This document shows positions 1 through 10,480 of a DNA stretch of 64,000 nt, piece after piece (the stretch's first letter is position 1; each line of letters begins with the position of its first letter). The notes under the pieces were generated by a model. It saw nothing but the letters and a program-made list of their open reading frames with translations, was not told where the DNA came from and made no database searches. The position numbers were made by a program, and so were the translations under genes. The DNA is from Sorghum bicolor. Taxonomy: Eukaryota > Streptophyta > Magnoliopsida > Poales > Poaceae. The stretch covers positions 46,757,110 through 46,821,109 of the forward strand of contig NC_012871.2 of assembly GCF_000003195.3 (NCBI RefSeq), in the 5' to 3' direction.

Positions 1-2
1 TG

Positions 3-933
3 CTTGAGGACGTAAACTACATCAACAACAACAACAACTACTACTACAACCGTCCTCAACAAAATCAAGGTTGGAATCAACAGAGGCCTAACTACTCAGG
101 TAATTATCAAGGTAATAATTCTTACAATAATAATAATAATTTTCTACCTCTGAGAGAGCTAGTGTCTAATCAAGTAAAGCTAATGGATAACCTATCTAAG
201 AAATTGGCATCTAATGATAAAATGTTAGAAAATATAAATAATAGAATGGATAATTTCTCTACTGCCATCAAAGAATTAAATTAGCTTTAATAAAATGATT
301 GAATCTTAATTAAATCAAATAGCTACTGCTGTTCCTCCGACTAACCCTGGTATACCATCACAACCGGAAGGATTAGAATCTGCAAATCTTGTAGACATGT
401 TTGATGCAGGTAACTACTGGAGTAACCCTGTTGTGGAAGTAATTACTGACCTTTTGCCGGTCAAGAGAGACGATCCAGGACGCCCCGTCATACCGATCTC
501 CATCGGCATGGTGGACTTCCCAGAAGCACTCTGCGACTTTGGCTCCAGTGTCAACATTATGCCCAGAGTACTCTATGAAAAATTCTTTACACATCCTTTA
601 CTAGAAACAACCATGTGTTTGCAGCTTGCAGATCGGACACTAAGTTTCCCAAAAGGAATATTGAAGAACCTCTACGTCCAAGTTGGTACCTTGTACGCCC
701 CAGCAGACTTCGTGGTGATAGAGACTGGTACTGATGAGAGGGCACCCATCATCCTAGGGAGGCCATTCCTGAACACCTCGGGAGCTGTCATCTACGCTAG
801 TGCTGCCAAGATGAGTTTCTACATCAAGGGGAGGAAGGAGACGTTTTCCTTCAAGAACAAGACTACACAAATCTCAGAGCAATCCCGACATGAACTAAGG
901 AAGAGGACCAACAGGAGGAACAGCAACAAGTAA
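3..933 (+). pseudogene. gag C-terminus and first aspartic protease domain (broken)
   Basis: Reading from base 3, the first 90 codons give an Asn/Gln/Tyr-rich stretch followed by a coiled-coil-like Lys/Leu segment, typical of the end of an Athila/Tat-like gag. The frame stops at about 281. A different frame resumes and meets a TAA near 313, then is open from 397 to 933. The open part is a retropepsin-like domain: DDPGRPVIPISIG lead-in, catalytic-type loop CDFGSSVNIMP, and ILGRPFLNT near its end. The usual D-T/S-G triad is here D-F-G, so activity is doubtful. Host role: maturation of retrotransposon gag-pol. Frameshift plus stop mark it as a relic. Confidence 0.75.
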
Positions 934-1011
934 ATATGGACCGAGTCAGCTAAGATGGTCACTGCAGTTCAAGGAGGTCAAGATCGTCGACTTAAGTCAC
1001 CGTTTCTGACC

Positions 1012-1681
1012 AAAAAGGATGATCCAGGTATGCCAAGCATCCAGTGCTCCATTAATGGATAACAACTTCTAGAAGACGCTTTGCGACACCGGGTCAGGCG
1101 TCAACATAATGGTCGCAGCCACCTATCAGCTCCTATTCGGAACTATGCCCCTAAAACCGACATACATTCAGCTCTAGATGGCAGATCAGACATTCTGAAA
1201 GGTTGAAGGTATAGTAACTGATGTCCCTATCAAAATAGACGATCATTTTTTCTATACAGATTTTCAGGTTATTGACATGGGAGAAGACGAGTACGATCCA
1301 CCCATCATCCTTGGGAGACCGTTCCTCAGCACCGTTAAAGCAATCATCTACATTGAAACTCGAGAAGTCCACATGCACTTCCCCTCTGAGAAGGTACGCC
1401 ACTATTTTACTGACCCTGACTATATAGTTGAAGACTCTAAGCAGGTCAGGACAAGAAGAAGACGACGCAACCGCAACCAGAGGAGGCAAATCATCAAGGA
1501 CGACGGATGGGGAGACTACGAAGGAGAAGTGATAAGGTCTGAAGACATACAACTTGAACAGAACTGTCCTGAGGAGACTATAGCACCGAGTCAGGTGTGG
1601 AGAGAGAAGATAGTTATACACGAAGAGGAGGCATCGCCGAAACCACCGACTACGCCATCCAGCGAATCCAAGCATGACTGA
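1012..1681 (+). pseudogene. second aspartic protease domain of the same element (broken)
   Basis: About 80 bases after the first protease, a second retropepsin-like domain begins with the same lead-in pattern (KDDPGMPSIQ), then a short unreadable stretch, CDTGSGVNIM, two internal stops (around 1174 and 1199), and an intact end with PIILGRPFLSTVKAIIYI from 1277. After the fold comes a basic Arg-rich tail (RTRRRRRNRNQRRQ) and an acidic tail to the stop at 1679-1681. The D-T-G triad here is closer to a working protease than in domain 1. The same two-domain order recurs at 15932-16995. It could be an ancient tandem duplication within the family. I see no RT downstream. Confidence 0.7.
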
Positions 1682-2312
1682 GAAAACGGAGAGTCCCGTT
1701 CGGAGGACTTAAAAACACCGAACGCCATGCCAAGAGGTAAACTTGGTAGTTATCCTTTTCCTTTCAATTATTTAAAATAGTTTGCTTAGTTAATCAGGTT
1801 CATATCATCTTGAAAAGAAAAAAAAATAAAAATGTTAAAACCAGTAAGCCCCATGTGAGTATACAAGTGGCATAAAACCCATAAGTATATTCACTGTGGT
1901 GGCATAAAAAATAATAAAATAAAAATATTCTTCTACTCTATAAAAAAATGAAAATATAAAAATAAAATTGTTATCCTACCAAAGAAAGTAGCATTTATTG
2001 AGGAGACTCAACATGATAAAGGCTAGATATTTATGCTAACACTTAACTAGTTCCACAAAGCTTTGTTGTCTATTTGAGCTCCACAGAATTCAAAGATCAA
2101 AGAAGACTAGCAGACGGAGGACATCCTAATCGCTGTCAGGGTGCTGCCGACATTCAAATACAACTCTGCCACCTGCTAGCTACATCAGAAGAAATTGCGT
2201 CAAAATCCAGCTTGGGGGAGAGCACCTCCATTTATCCAGCTAAGTGTTCTACTCACGTTTATACTTTACTCAAATAATAAAAAGATGCATAATCATAAAA
2301 ACTCAAATAAAG

Positions 2313-2359
<47 letters not shown>

Positions 2360-3875
2360 TTGCTTAGTTTGCTAAGTAAATAAATAAATAAAGTTTGCTA
2401 TGAACCCTCATGATAAGCTCTCACATGAAAATGATGAATAGTTGCTCTGCCATGACTAGTTCTCAAAATTAAAATCTCTCTCAAGTTTAGGCATGACTGT
2501 TATTAATTAAGATTTGCTCTAAACCTAAACTTATGGGAAGAGTACTTGATCTAAAGTCTAAGTCGTTAACGGATACGATATGGAAAGATTGAGCTGCTGT
2601 TTATCTGTTCCTAGAGATGCTAGAATTCTGGAGAATTTTATCTTTGAAAATCTTTAAAATGTTGCATGATGAGTTCATGTATGATGAGAGTTTAAAATTC
2701 TACCATAGTCATATATACATGCTTATTAGACTATGAACCATACATTTACTTTTTACTGCTTATGAGCATTGAGTGTGGTTAAGCTGTGTAGACCCTTAGA
2801 AGCTTGTCATGCGGTTAAAATCAAGATTCACTTGCACGTTCACTCATACATGCTGCTTCTACTCCGGAAGTACGCATCCACATACATCCACTCATTTCCA
2901 TATCCAGATTCACCCAAAATTATTCTACTCCTATCTAGGAGAGAATAGCCAAAAACATTATCCTATCTTTGTTATTCTCCGTGAAATAAATGCTCGAGAT
3001 ATTTTGGTTACTACCACTTGCTACATTATTCCAGGAGGGTGAGTGCTCTGAAAAAAGTGAATATGGGGAAATAAAAAGAGGCAAGTGCCCCAAACCTCAA
3101 AAAAAAAGAAGAAAGAAAAAGTGAGACGAGAGGTAAAAATGGACAAGTGTGCGAAAGTATAATTAGGGGTACAAGATACCCACCTGAGAGAAAAGAAAAA
3201 AAATATAGAGCATCTCATTCCCTTCAAAAGCCTCAAGTGCAAGGAAGGTATGTACCCCCTCAAAAGAGCAAAAGTAGAATTAGACTTTCACCATTGTTTT
3301 CACTATTATCACCATTCATTCGCCACACATGCACATCTTGATTTGACTTATTGACTTCTTCTTCTGGATCCATGGTTTGACTATGCAATAAATGTCTTGT
3401 AAGTATGTATTAGCTGTCTCCCACCTATGAGCTCCAGATATCAAAACCTTATTAGAGTAGGGTGAGAGAGAAGGCAATGCCACTATGCCTCATACCAAAA
3501 ATACCACATACTTTGAGCGAAGGCATACACCATTACTGTCTTGGTAAGGATCCAGAAATACCACAAAAGAGAGACTAGAGAGAGTCATACAAGGAATCTC
3601 TGAGTTTTATTTGAAAATCTGCAAAAACTCCAGAGCTATAGTTAATCGAAGAACAAGAGACATGGCGCTTGACTAGACTGTTATATCTTTTAACTGCTCA
3701 AGACACAAGTGACGGTTGCAAGCCCCATGGTGCAACGAAAAATAAGTAAGTTTAAATCTTAACAGTTTACCCTAACCCAGAGATGAGATCTTGTTTGAAC
3801 GCATATGTACCTTTAAGGCATGAAACCACTGCAGAAACTCTTGAGTCCATCCTTGCTCGGGGACGAGCAAAGGTT
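1682..3875 (+). other. non-coding 3' region of gypsy element A
   Basis: No credible coding region. The stretch aligns by eye with 16998-19167 over most of its length, including a PPT-like CAGCTTGGGGGAG at 2208-2220 well upstream of the terminal PPT. Short ORFs here have no family features. Confidence 0.6.
2316..2358. repeat. (TA)n microsatellite
   Basis: About 20 uninterrupted TA units. The matching place in the sister element (about 17610) has only a short TATATATAT run, so the expansion is specific to this copy. Confidence 0.95.
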
Positions 3876-3888
3876 AAGCTTGGGGGAG
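3876..3888 (+). other. polypurine tract of gypsy element A
   Basis: AAGCTTGGGGGAG ends two bases before the TGTTGA start of the LTR, the expected site of plus-strand DNA priming. The same sequence precedes the LTR at 19183. Confidence 0.8.
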
Positions 3889-3890
3889 CT

Positions 3891-4761
3891 TGTTGATGGT
3901 CCTTAATGCTCACATTTAACTGTCAACTAATCATGGAAGAGGATCCAAATGCAACCGACACCTAGACTTAGGGTTTTATCTCACAGAATTCCACGAGTTT
4001 TGGTGTTTGTCTATTTCTGCAGGGGGTTATCGGGAAATATGGAGGAAAGGCCCACACGTCAGGTTTACATAGAGATATTAACATGTGCGCCAATTTTCTA
4101 TCATCTAGAAGACTCCAGAAGCCACGGGAATGAGCGGGAGGCCGAGCGGGCCCGAGGGCAGGGCGCCCGCCCTCCCCCCTCGAGCGCCCGCCCTGCCCTG
4201 GTGACCAATCAGGGCAGGTCTCGCGGATCATGCTCCACCGTCTTTGAGGATCAAGGAAAACCGTGCGATTAAGGTCGGTTTGATCCGACGGCCCACGTTC
4301 ATTTAGAAGGGCTATACAAGCAGGCCCCCTGGCCTAGAGAACATACCTCTTCTACAGAATCAAAGCTAGGGTTTCAATTATTCATCCAAGTAGAGAGGAT
4401 CCCTCTAGCTCATCTAGTTCTAGTTCTAATTCATCTAGTTCTAGTTCTAGTTAGTTCTAGTTGTAATCTAGAAAATAAGGAGAGAGAGAAGAGGAGAGCG
4501 GAGGAGGAGTTGGATCTGTCGGATCTTCCTCAACATTGTACTTTTGCAACAACTGGTTCATTCTTCATCGTTCTCCAAGTTCTTCAATTCTTAATTCCTG
4601 AGTTCTTTAATTATATATTTTTCCTTTTGTGATCCTGAATCATAATTAGTACATTCATGTTCCCTGTGGAAAATGGATACTCTAGAATACTCCCAGGTGA
4701 AAGCTACATCGGTATCCGTGCGCTTGCGGATTTTTTCTGTTTGCGTTTAAAATACCCAACA
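3891..4761 (+). repeat. 3' LTR of gypsy element A
   Basis: Starts TGTTGATGG and ends CCCAACA, with short inverted ends. The 5' part aligns with the LTR at 12216 (shared stretch around TAGGGTTTTATCTCACAGAA), and both end with a GTGCGCTTGCGGAT block. A TATA-like CTATACAAG lies near 4311, preceded by a GC-rich block of GCGCCCGCCCT repeats (4150-4200). A short TCTAGTTCTAGTTC repeat lies around 4405-4470. It is 871 bp against 1233 bp for the other copies, so it is a distinct subfamily. Confidence 0.75.
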
Positions 4762-5801
4762 CACGTTCAATTGAGGTGGCTATATAAGCAAGGCCTCTCC
4801 ACCCCAGGGGAGGAGGAGAAATCATTATCAGAGGAAACCATCAAAGTTTGGGTTTAGAATACTTCTCTCCCGCAGAGAATTAGAATTAGCTACTTCCAAT
4901 TCCTTCAAGTTTTATAGGATTGATTAGATAGAATTAGAGAAGTAGAGCATTGCGCTCTGGATTTCGGATCTTTGTCAATAAAGATTGGTATTATTTCATA
5001 TTTTTCTCTATGACTTTATTCTAATTTCATTATGTCTCTATTTATTATGTTCCTAGTTTGCTCTAGTTCTATATTTGATATAGTTATGATTGATAATGAG
5101 TTTATGTATAAGTTTGCAAAGCGCTTAGCTCTTGACACGTGGGAGTTAAGTGGTATCACATGTGGGCGTGGTGCTTAGATGTTATTTACCTGCAAATGTA
5201 TCTTATTGTTCGGGTCGTGTGGTAGTTCGCGATGGTCACAGCTTCGTTAATTCTTATATAGTCCACCCTCCATTAGTAGGACAGGCAGAATTTGTATTGC
5301 GGAGTAAGTCTTGCTATGTTCGGATTTACTTTAGCAATGTTCCTTATACATGAATGAAGAGTCTTTTGTGCTATATATGATCTTGTATATGTCTAGAGTA
5401 GATTGCGACTTAGTAAATAGTAGATACTTAGAATCCATTCTCTTGCTAGTCCGACGTCACCTTATATTTATGTGGAGTAGTCTATTTCTAATCGCTATGT
5501 TATTTACCCATGAGCTTACACTTCATTATCTTTATTATTATTATGGCTTACCCCCTGCCAAAGCATGTGACTATGTGATGAGTTTGTCATTAGTAATCAT
5601 GTTTTGCAAGTTCATCTCTAGTCTACCCCTTGATAGATTCTACCCCTGTTTCCCTTTTGCCGTTTCTAAGCAAAATTATAAATAACGATACCCGGAGTAC
5701 TCCCCTGGTGAAATGCTACAATGAGGTATTTTATCTGTGCGCTTGCGGATAGAATAAATATATTTATAGAGAGCCTTCATATTCTTAAATACCTTAGTAC
5801 A
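4762..5801 (+). repeat. truncated LTR of a related gypsy element, with degenerate PBS
   Basis: Directly abuts the previous LTR. It contains TATATAAG at 4781-4788, a long A/T-rich body and, near 5740, the GTGCGCTTGCGGAT block seen at the 3' end of the other LTRs in this family. At 5803-5820 TCTAGCGCCATGTTGGGG looks like a decayed tRNA-Asp primer binding site (compare TGGCGCCGTTGCCGGGG at 13457). The 5' part of this LTR is missing. The exact 3' end is uncertain. Confidence 0.5.
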
Positions 5802-5864
5802 CTCTAGCGCCATGTTGGGGATGACAACCTAGTATTCAAGTGGTGTTAGCAAGTGTCAACATCC

Positions 5865-6540
5865 ATGCACATTGACAAGTACCTTTGTAGAGCTGAGTAT
5901 AGGGTTCCTAAAATGACTAGCCTTGAATGGGTTCATGCTAAGCTAGGCAGTGAGAAGTCATGTTACAACATGTTTGGAATGACTCCTACAATGTTCTTTA
6001 CCCTGCATTAGCTTTTATGTGATAAGTACGGTCTCAAATCGACAATGAAGTCGGCTTCTTTTGAGGCTCTAGGGATGTTCTTATGGATGTTGGGGCGCCA
6101 CAGTCTGTTAGACAAGCTGAGGACAAATTTGAGAGGTCCTTGGGGACTGTCTCAAAAATGTTCAACAGAGTCTTGAACAGCCTTGTGCAGCTAGCAGCAG
6201 ACATCATTAAGCCAGTCGAGCCAGAGTTTAGAACAGTGCATCCAAGGCTAACAAATCCTAGGTTTTATCCATACTTCAAGGACTGCATAGGGGCTATAGA
6301 TGGGACTCATGTCCAATGTGTAGTGCCAAATGACATGTTTGTTCAGCACTTGTGCCGGAAGGGAATCACAACACAAAATGTCATGGCTTGTTGTGACTTC
6401 GACATGAGATTCACCTTTGTGAATGCTGGTTGGCCTGGATCTGTTCATGATGAGAGTGTTCAATGACTCGACAACAACATATAGTGCTGTGTTTCCACAT
6501 CCACCTCAAGGTACTCACTAATTGCTAGAGAGAACTGATT
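5865..6540 (+). pseudogene. PIF/Harbinger transposase fragment (broken)
   Basis: Translation from ATG 5865 gives an N-terminal part typical of plant PIF/Harbinger transposases, with a stop at about 6009. The frame then shifts near 6085 into an open stretch to 6466. That part contains FKDCIGAIDGTHV, with the first Asp of the DDE triad, and GWPGSVHDESV, with the second. After a further shift near 6463 the expected FNDSTTTYSAVFPHPP continuation is readable, then similarity ends. The last acidic residue and both TIRs are missing. It lies between a gypsy LTR fragment and a copia gag, so it is a nested remnant. Known function: cut-and-paste transposition with 3-bp TSDs. Confidence 0.85.
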
Positions 6541-6607
6541 GTAATAGATGCTTGTTCTACTTCTACGTCTTGTGAGACTAACCTTTCGAAGGAGAACAAT
6601 AAGCTAA

Positions 6608-7402
6608 ATGAACAAGTGAAGAATTTGAGCAACAAGCTAGAGAGGTGCTATAATTCAAAAGTCACCTTTGAGCACATACTGAAGACTCAAAGAAACTATG
6701 GTGATAAGTGTGGCCTTGCCTTCAAGAAGAAGATGAAAGAAGAAGAGAGGCTCAAGCATGGCAAATGCTTCAAGTGTCCCACTTGGGGTCATCTTACCTC
6801 AATGTGCCCAACCAAGCAATTGGTGAAGCATCAAGTGAAGCTCAACCAAAGCCACAAGTTGAGCAAGAGAAGTCACTCCAAGCTCAAGTCAAGATCAACC
6901 ATCATGATGATGACTTGATAATGAAGAAGAAGAAAACAAGAAGGGGTGGAAGAGCAAGGCATCCAATGCAAATCCAAGATGCCAAGATGATGAGCAAGAA
7001 TGAAGACAAGAAGAAAGTTTATGCTCACATCAAGTGCTTTGAGTGCAAGAATGATGGACACTTTGCCTCAAAGTGTCCTACCAAGCTTGAGAAGAAGGCT
7101 CAAGCAACTCTCAAGAGGCAAGGCAATGAGAAGCAACACATGAGCAAGGAAGAAAAGGCTCAATCAAAGAGAAGTTGCTACTTATGCCAGAAAAGGGGAC
7201 ACATGGCTCATTCATGTCCCCTAGGTAATAATTCTAAGGCTATTTCAATTGATGATAATATTATTCTTAGAAAGGATGGTAATGGTACCACTATGGTTGC
7301 TATTTGAAAACATCCCGCTACTCATACTAAGGCATCGCCTAAGTATGTTGCTCCTAACTTGAGAGGACCCAAACTAGTTTGGGTACCATCAACAAGTGGA
7401 TG
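6608..7402 (+). pseudogene. SIRE/Maximus-type copia gag with three zinc knuckles (broken)
   Basis: Three CCHC knuckles are visible: CFKCPTWGHLTSMC, CFECKNDGHFASKC and CYLCQKRGHMAHSC, separated by Lys/Gln-rich linkers. Multiple knuckles with Lys-rich spacers are characteristic of SIRE/Maximus copia gag proteins, which package element RNA. The frame shifts near 6840. The second frame stops with TGA at 7305-7307, but the expected continuation ending KYVAPNLRGPKLVWVPS is readable in the same frame up to about 7400. The protease and the rest of pol do not follow. Upstream, the Asn/Lys/Leu coiled-coil part is only partly preserved. Confidence 0.85.
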
Positions 7403-8405
7403 AATGTGTGTAGGTACCATCAGCATTGGAGGCTTGATTCAATTGATTTCATATTGTTCATCATATGATGGAGTCAAGTATTGAAGCCTAGTGCACATCC
7501 AAACCCAATGCCACGACAAGATAGTGAAGTCCAAATGTGCTACAACATACAAGTGCAAATATTCAAGTTGTGGTGATTTGATGGCTTGCAAATACATGAG
7601 TTGAAGCTTCCAAATTGGATGATCATGAGCTAACCAAGGTATATCTTTGTTGATCACATTCATTTGAGTGCATATGAGTTGATTGAATTGGATATATACA
7701 TGCAATGTTGCTTGCTATAAGATGATTGAATGGATTAAATGCTTAGTGATCAAGTTTGGATTGATTTGAGTTGGATAAGTTCATGAGATGACTTTTAGTA
7801 AGTGGATTGAATGGATATATGTCTTATGAAAGTATTCAATCAAGTTGATTTCAAGTTTGATTCAATTTGAAGAAGTATAGCTCAATTACTTGAAATTTGT
7901 CCAACATTGAAAATCTGAGCTAGCTGAGATCAAGTATGAGTATGATTGATAAAATCTATTTGGAATGGCTTGAAATTTGGTATGCATGCTGTACACTTAT
8001 CATAGAAGATGCTGTAGAAATTCATGAGAATTGGATAAGGAATACTCTAGTTTTGGAGTAGATCTTGTCAGCTATAGTGCAGCAGTTTTCAGCATGTAGC
8101 AGTGGTGGAAGAATTGAAATCTGTTAGCAATCTAGAAGTCAAATGAAGCTCAAATTTTGACAGCTGTTAGATAGCTTAGTGAAGCACATCTCCACCAAAT
8201 TTCGTGGTATTTAGATCTGTACATTGTGATGTATGGATATTTCTTTAAAAGGTACAGAATCTGCTAGAAAAGTGACAATTATTGGATTGATCTAGAATCA
8301 CTTCAATTGAAAGGTCCTCAAGTTGGAAACATGTTTACAAGTGTTTGAGGCACCTAAGTTTGGTTTTGAATTGATCTAGAAACGGTTTTGAATTGATCTA
8401 GAAAC
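7403..8405 (+). other. A/T-rich non-coding copia-like sequence
   Basis: No gene seen. Repetitive GATTGAATTGGAT-like phrases resemble the non-coding spacer of SIRE-type elements. A 22-bp direct duplication (GGTTTTGAATTGATCTAGAAAC, twice) closes the stretch at about 8361-8404. Confidence 0.4.
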
Positions 8406-10480
8406 ATGACAAGTATTGACGATTGTTTGACAAGATTTTGTACAAAATTATTTTTCTCACATACGTTAAAATTTATGTATTGTCAAGAATATGGTTTTAT
8501 TCGTGAAGAAAATAAAACATATATACGGACATACATATGCTTTTGTCATGTATATACAGGCAAAGTGGCAAATAGACTTCTTCACATTATGAGAAGGAGA
8601 GAAGCTAATACACTACAGTGCCATGCATGCATGTATGCACCTCGACGTGCAACCAAAGAAGCTAGCACGTTTCTTCGTGCAAGCCGGTGAAAAGAAGTTA
8701 ACGCGTACGAGTGAAAAACTAACAGGCTTAGTCGTGTACGTGCACCTGTATATGTCCAGAACTGGTTGTAGAGTTCATCACGTGTGTGTACGCCGGTCGA
8801 TCTAGACATGTATACCACGTATAGTTGTATACCAACCGGCTAGGCGCGAGTCGACGTTGTGTGGTTCGGTTCGGTATATAGTACGGAGTATTCCGGGACA
8901 CTCGATATGTACGATCGGTTGATCGCCAGCTAACGTACACGCATGTCTACCAGCCACGCAGGCCTTTGAATTAGCTAAGTATACGTACGTATACTAGGCT
9001 AACTACATCTTGTCAGGACTCCACACGTCATCGACTCTACGAGAAGAAGGTTAACTGGGCTTAATTGGGTTGAGTTCTGGACGAGCCATTCTCGGTACGC
9101 GCGGCCAGAGAGATTTTTGGCTAGTTTTGTTAGCAGCGTGCGGATAGGCTTCACGTGCTTCATCCTGCATGCGAAGCAAGGAAGGCAGCCCCGGATATCT
9201 CGGCGCCGGCCACTAGATTTAAGGCGGCGCGCGTGCGGTGCTTGCCTATATAAAGAGACTTGAGGGCTTCGGTGAAGACTAATCACAAACTCCCATCCAT
9301 GGTTCACAAAGTGCTGCCAGACTTCTTGCGCGCTCGGTGGTCGGCAAGGAGAGTATACGTACGTCTTCATCTCCATGTGAGAGGACTAGCAAACAACGGG
9401 AGATGTCATCGTCCACGATATCCATGGGTAAAAAATTAATCTTGTCAATCTAGTCTTGTTTTTTTCAATCTTTACATACCAGTATCTAAATCGGCCGGCG
9501 TCAAGGCTGGCTGACGACTGAATGACGTGGCTGCTGAGTGTACATTGGCGGACGTTAAAGCCTGGAAGATGAGCGCGACACGACCACCCTTTGTGCGTGT
9601 GTATAGCTGTCGATAAAATTACGATGGCAGTGACAAGACACATGCCGTATGTGCACCATTAGCATGTGTGTATGTGCAGCGATTTATGCAGGAGACAAAG
9701 ACATGCAAGTGCAAGAAGCAAACACGCTCGAGCGGGTGTATGTGTAGATATATACGTGCTGGTCATGCATGCATCTACACATGTACGTGCAGGCAAAGAA
9801 CAGGTATAGGCTGCCAGGACCTCGGCGCTGTGACGGGGTTGTGTACATGTATATGCGCACATATACAAGCTATACATCCATGTATAATAAAGATTCAAGT
9901 AAGGCGACGTACAAGTCTTCATCCACTACTTCAACAACTCCACGCGATCAAGCTCATGACGTACCACGACGACGCTACCGAGGAAGTCCGAGGCGATTCA
10001 AGCGACACCAACCATACAAGTGCGATTATGATGACACCACGCAGAGTTCGACACCGACAAGGCGAACGACGCAGGCAGGCATGGCTGATATTCTAGTCAT
10101 GTCGTATCGGCTCATGGACCGACGGGGCCCTTACGCCAACGCCACCTACATCTACACCAACACCATGCATGGAGACGTGAAGCCAAGATCGAAGACGACG
10201 ACCACAGCAGCTTAATCGGAGGTACTCTGTGAGTCAGCTCGCGGAGGTAATTAACTGGGAGCTTTCCGAGGCCCCAGGAACCATGAAGACCACATCACCT
10301 TTGTCAGATTGCTGCTAGCAAGCTATGTAGCGTGCGTTAGGAATTTATATTTATTAAACCTGATGGTTAATAAAAGTACATGTTCCTGTTTTTTATTTTT
10401 TTATTTTTTATTTTTATTTTGTGTACTTTAGTACACTGGCACGCCCGCACTTTTTCCACACGAGAAGCCGTTGTAGGCAG
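8406..10480 (+). other. unclassified region with a possible transcription unit
   Basis: This stretch has no recognisable transposon homology and a different texture (many CGTACG and CATGCATG words). On the plus strand a G-box CACGTG (9152-9157) and TATATAAAG (9247-9255) precede candidate starts at 9299 and 9403. The second gives nine codons up to a possible GT donor at 9427. An open stretch ends at the TAA near 10213 (final residues around MDRRGPYANATYIYTN), followed by AATAAA at 10369-10374. No family was recognised, and no splice model could be fixed. It may be a gene relic or chance. An A/T homopolymer-rich tail lies at 10388-10425. Confidence 0.3.
9247..9255 (+). promoter_or_regulatory. 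candidate TATA box
   Basis: TATATAAAG, with a CACGTG G-box about 90 bp upstream and an ATG about 45 bp downstream. The spacing suits a plant RNA polymerase II promoter. No transcript evidence is available. Confidence 0.35.

Larger units (their letters stand above)
1..4761 (+). mobile_element. Ty3/gypsy retrotransposon relic A, 3' half
   Basis: The window opens inside this element. In order it shows a gag C-terminus rich in Asn/Gln/Tyr, two aspartic protease domains, about 2.2 kb of non-coding sequence, a polypurine tract and a 3' LTR. The layout matches a second element at 15828-19636, so the two are members of one family. The gag tail and the protease motifs (CDFGSS, ILGRPFL) resemble the Athila/Tat branch of plant Ty3/gypsy elements. 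Neither RT, RNase H nor integrase follows the protease region, so the family is non-autonomous as seen here. The 5' LTR lies left of the window. Confidence 0.8.

Noticed and set aside
8283..8330. TTGAAAGGTCCTCAAG as a SIRE LTR start
   Set aside because: It resembles the start at 23679, but no polypurine tract precedes it and the downstream text does not match.
9386..10096. Cys/Tyr/Thr-rich ORFs (both strands) near 9400-10100
   Set aside because: Composition follows repeated ACATGTA/CATGCATG words. Only the weaker transcription-unit idea is kept.
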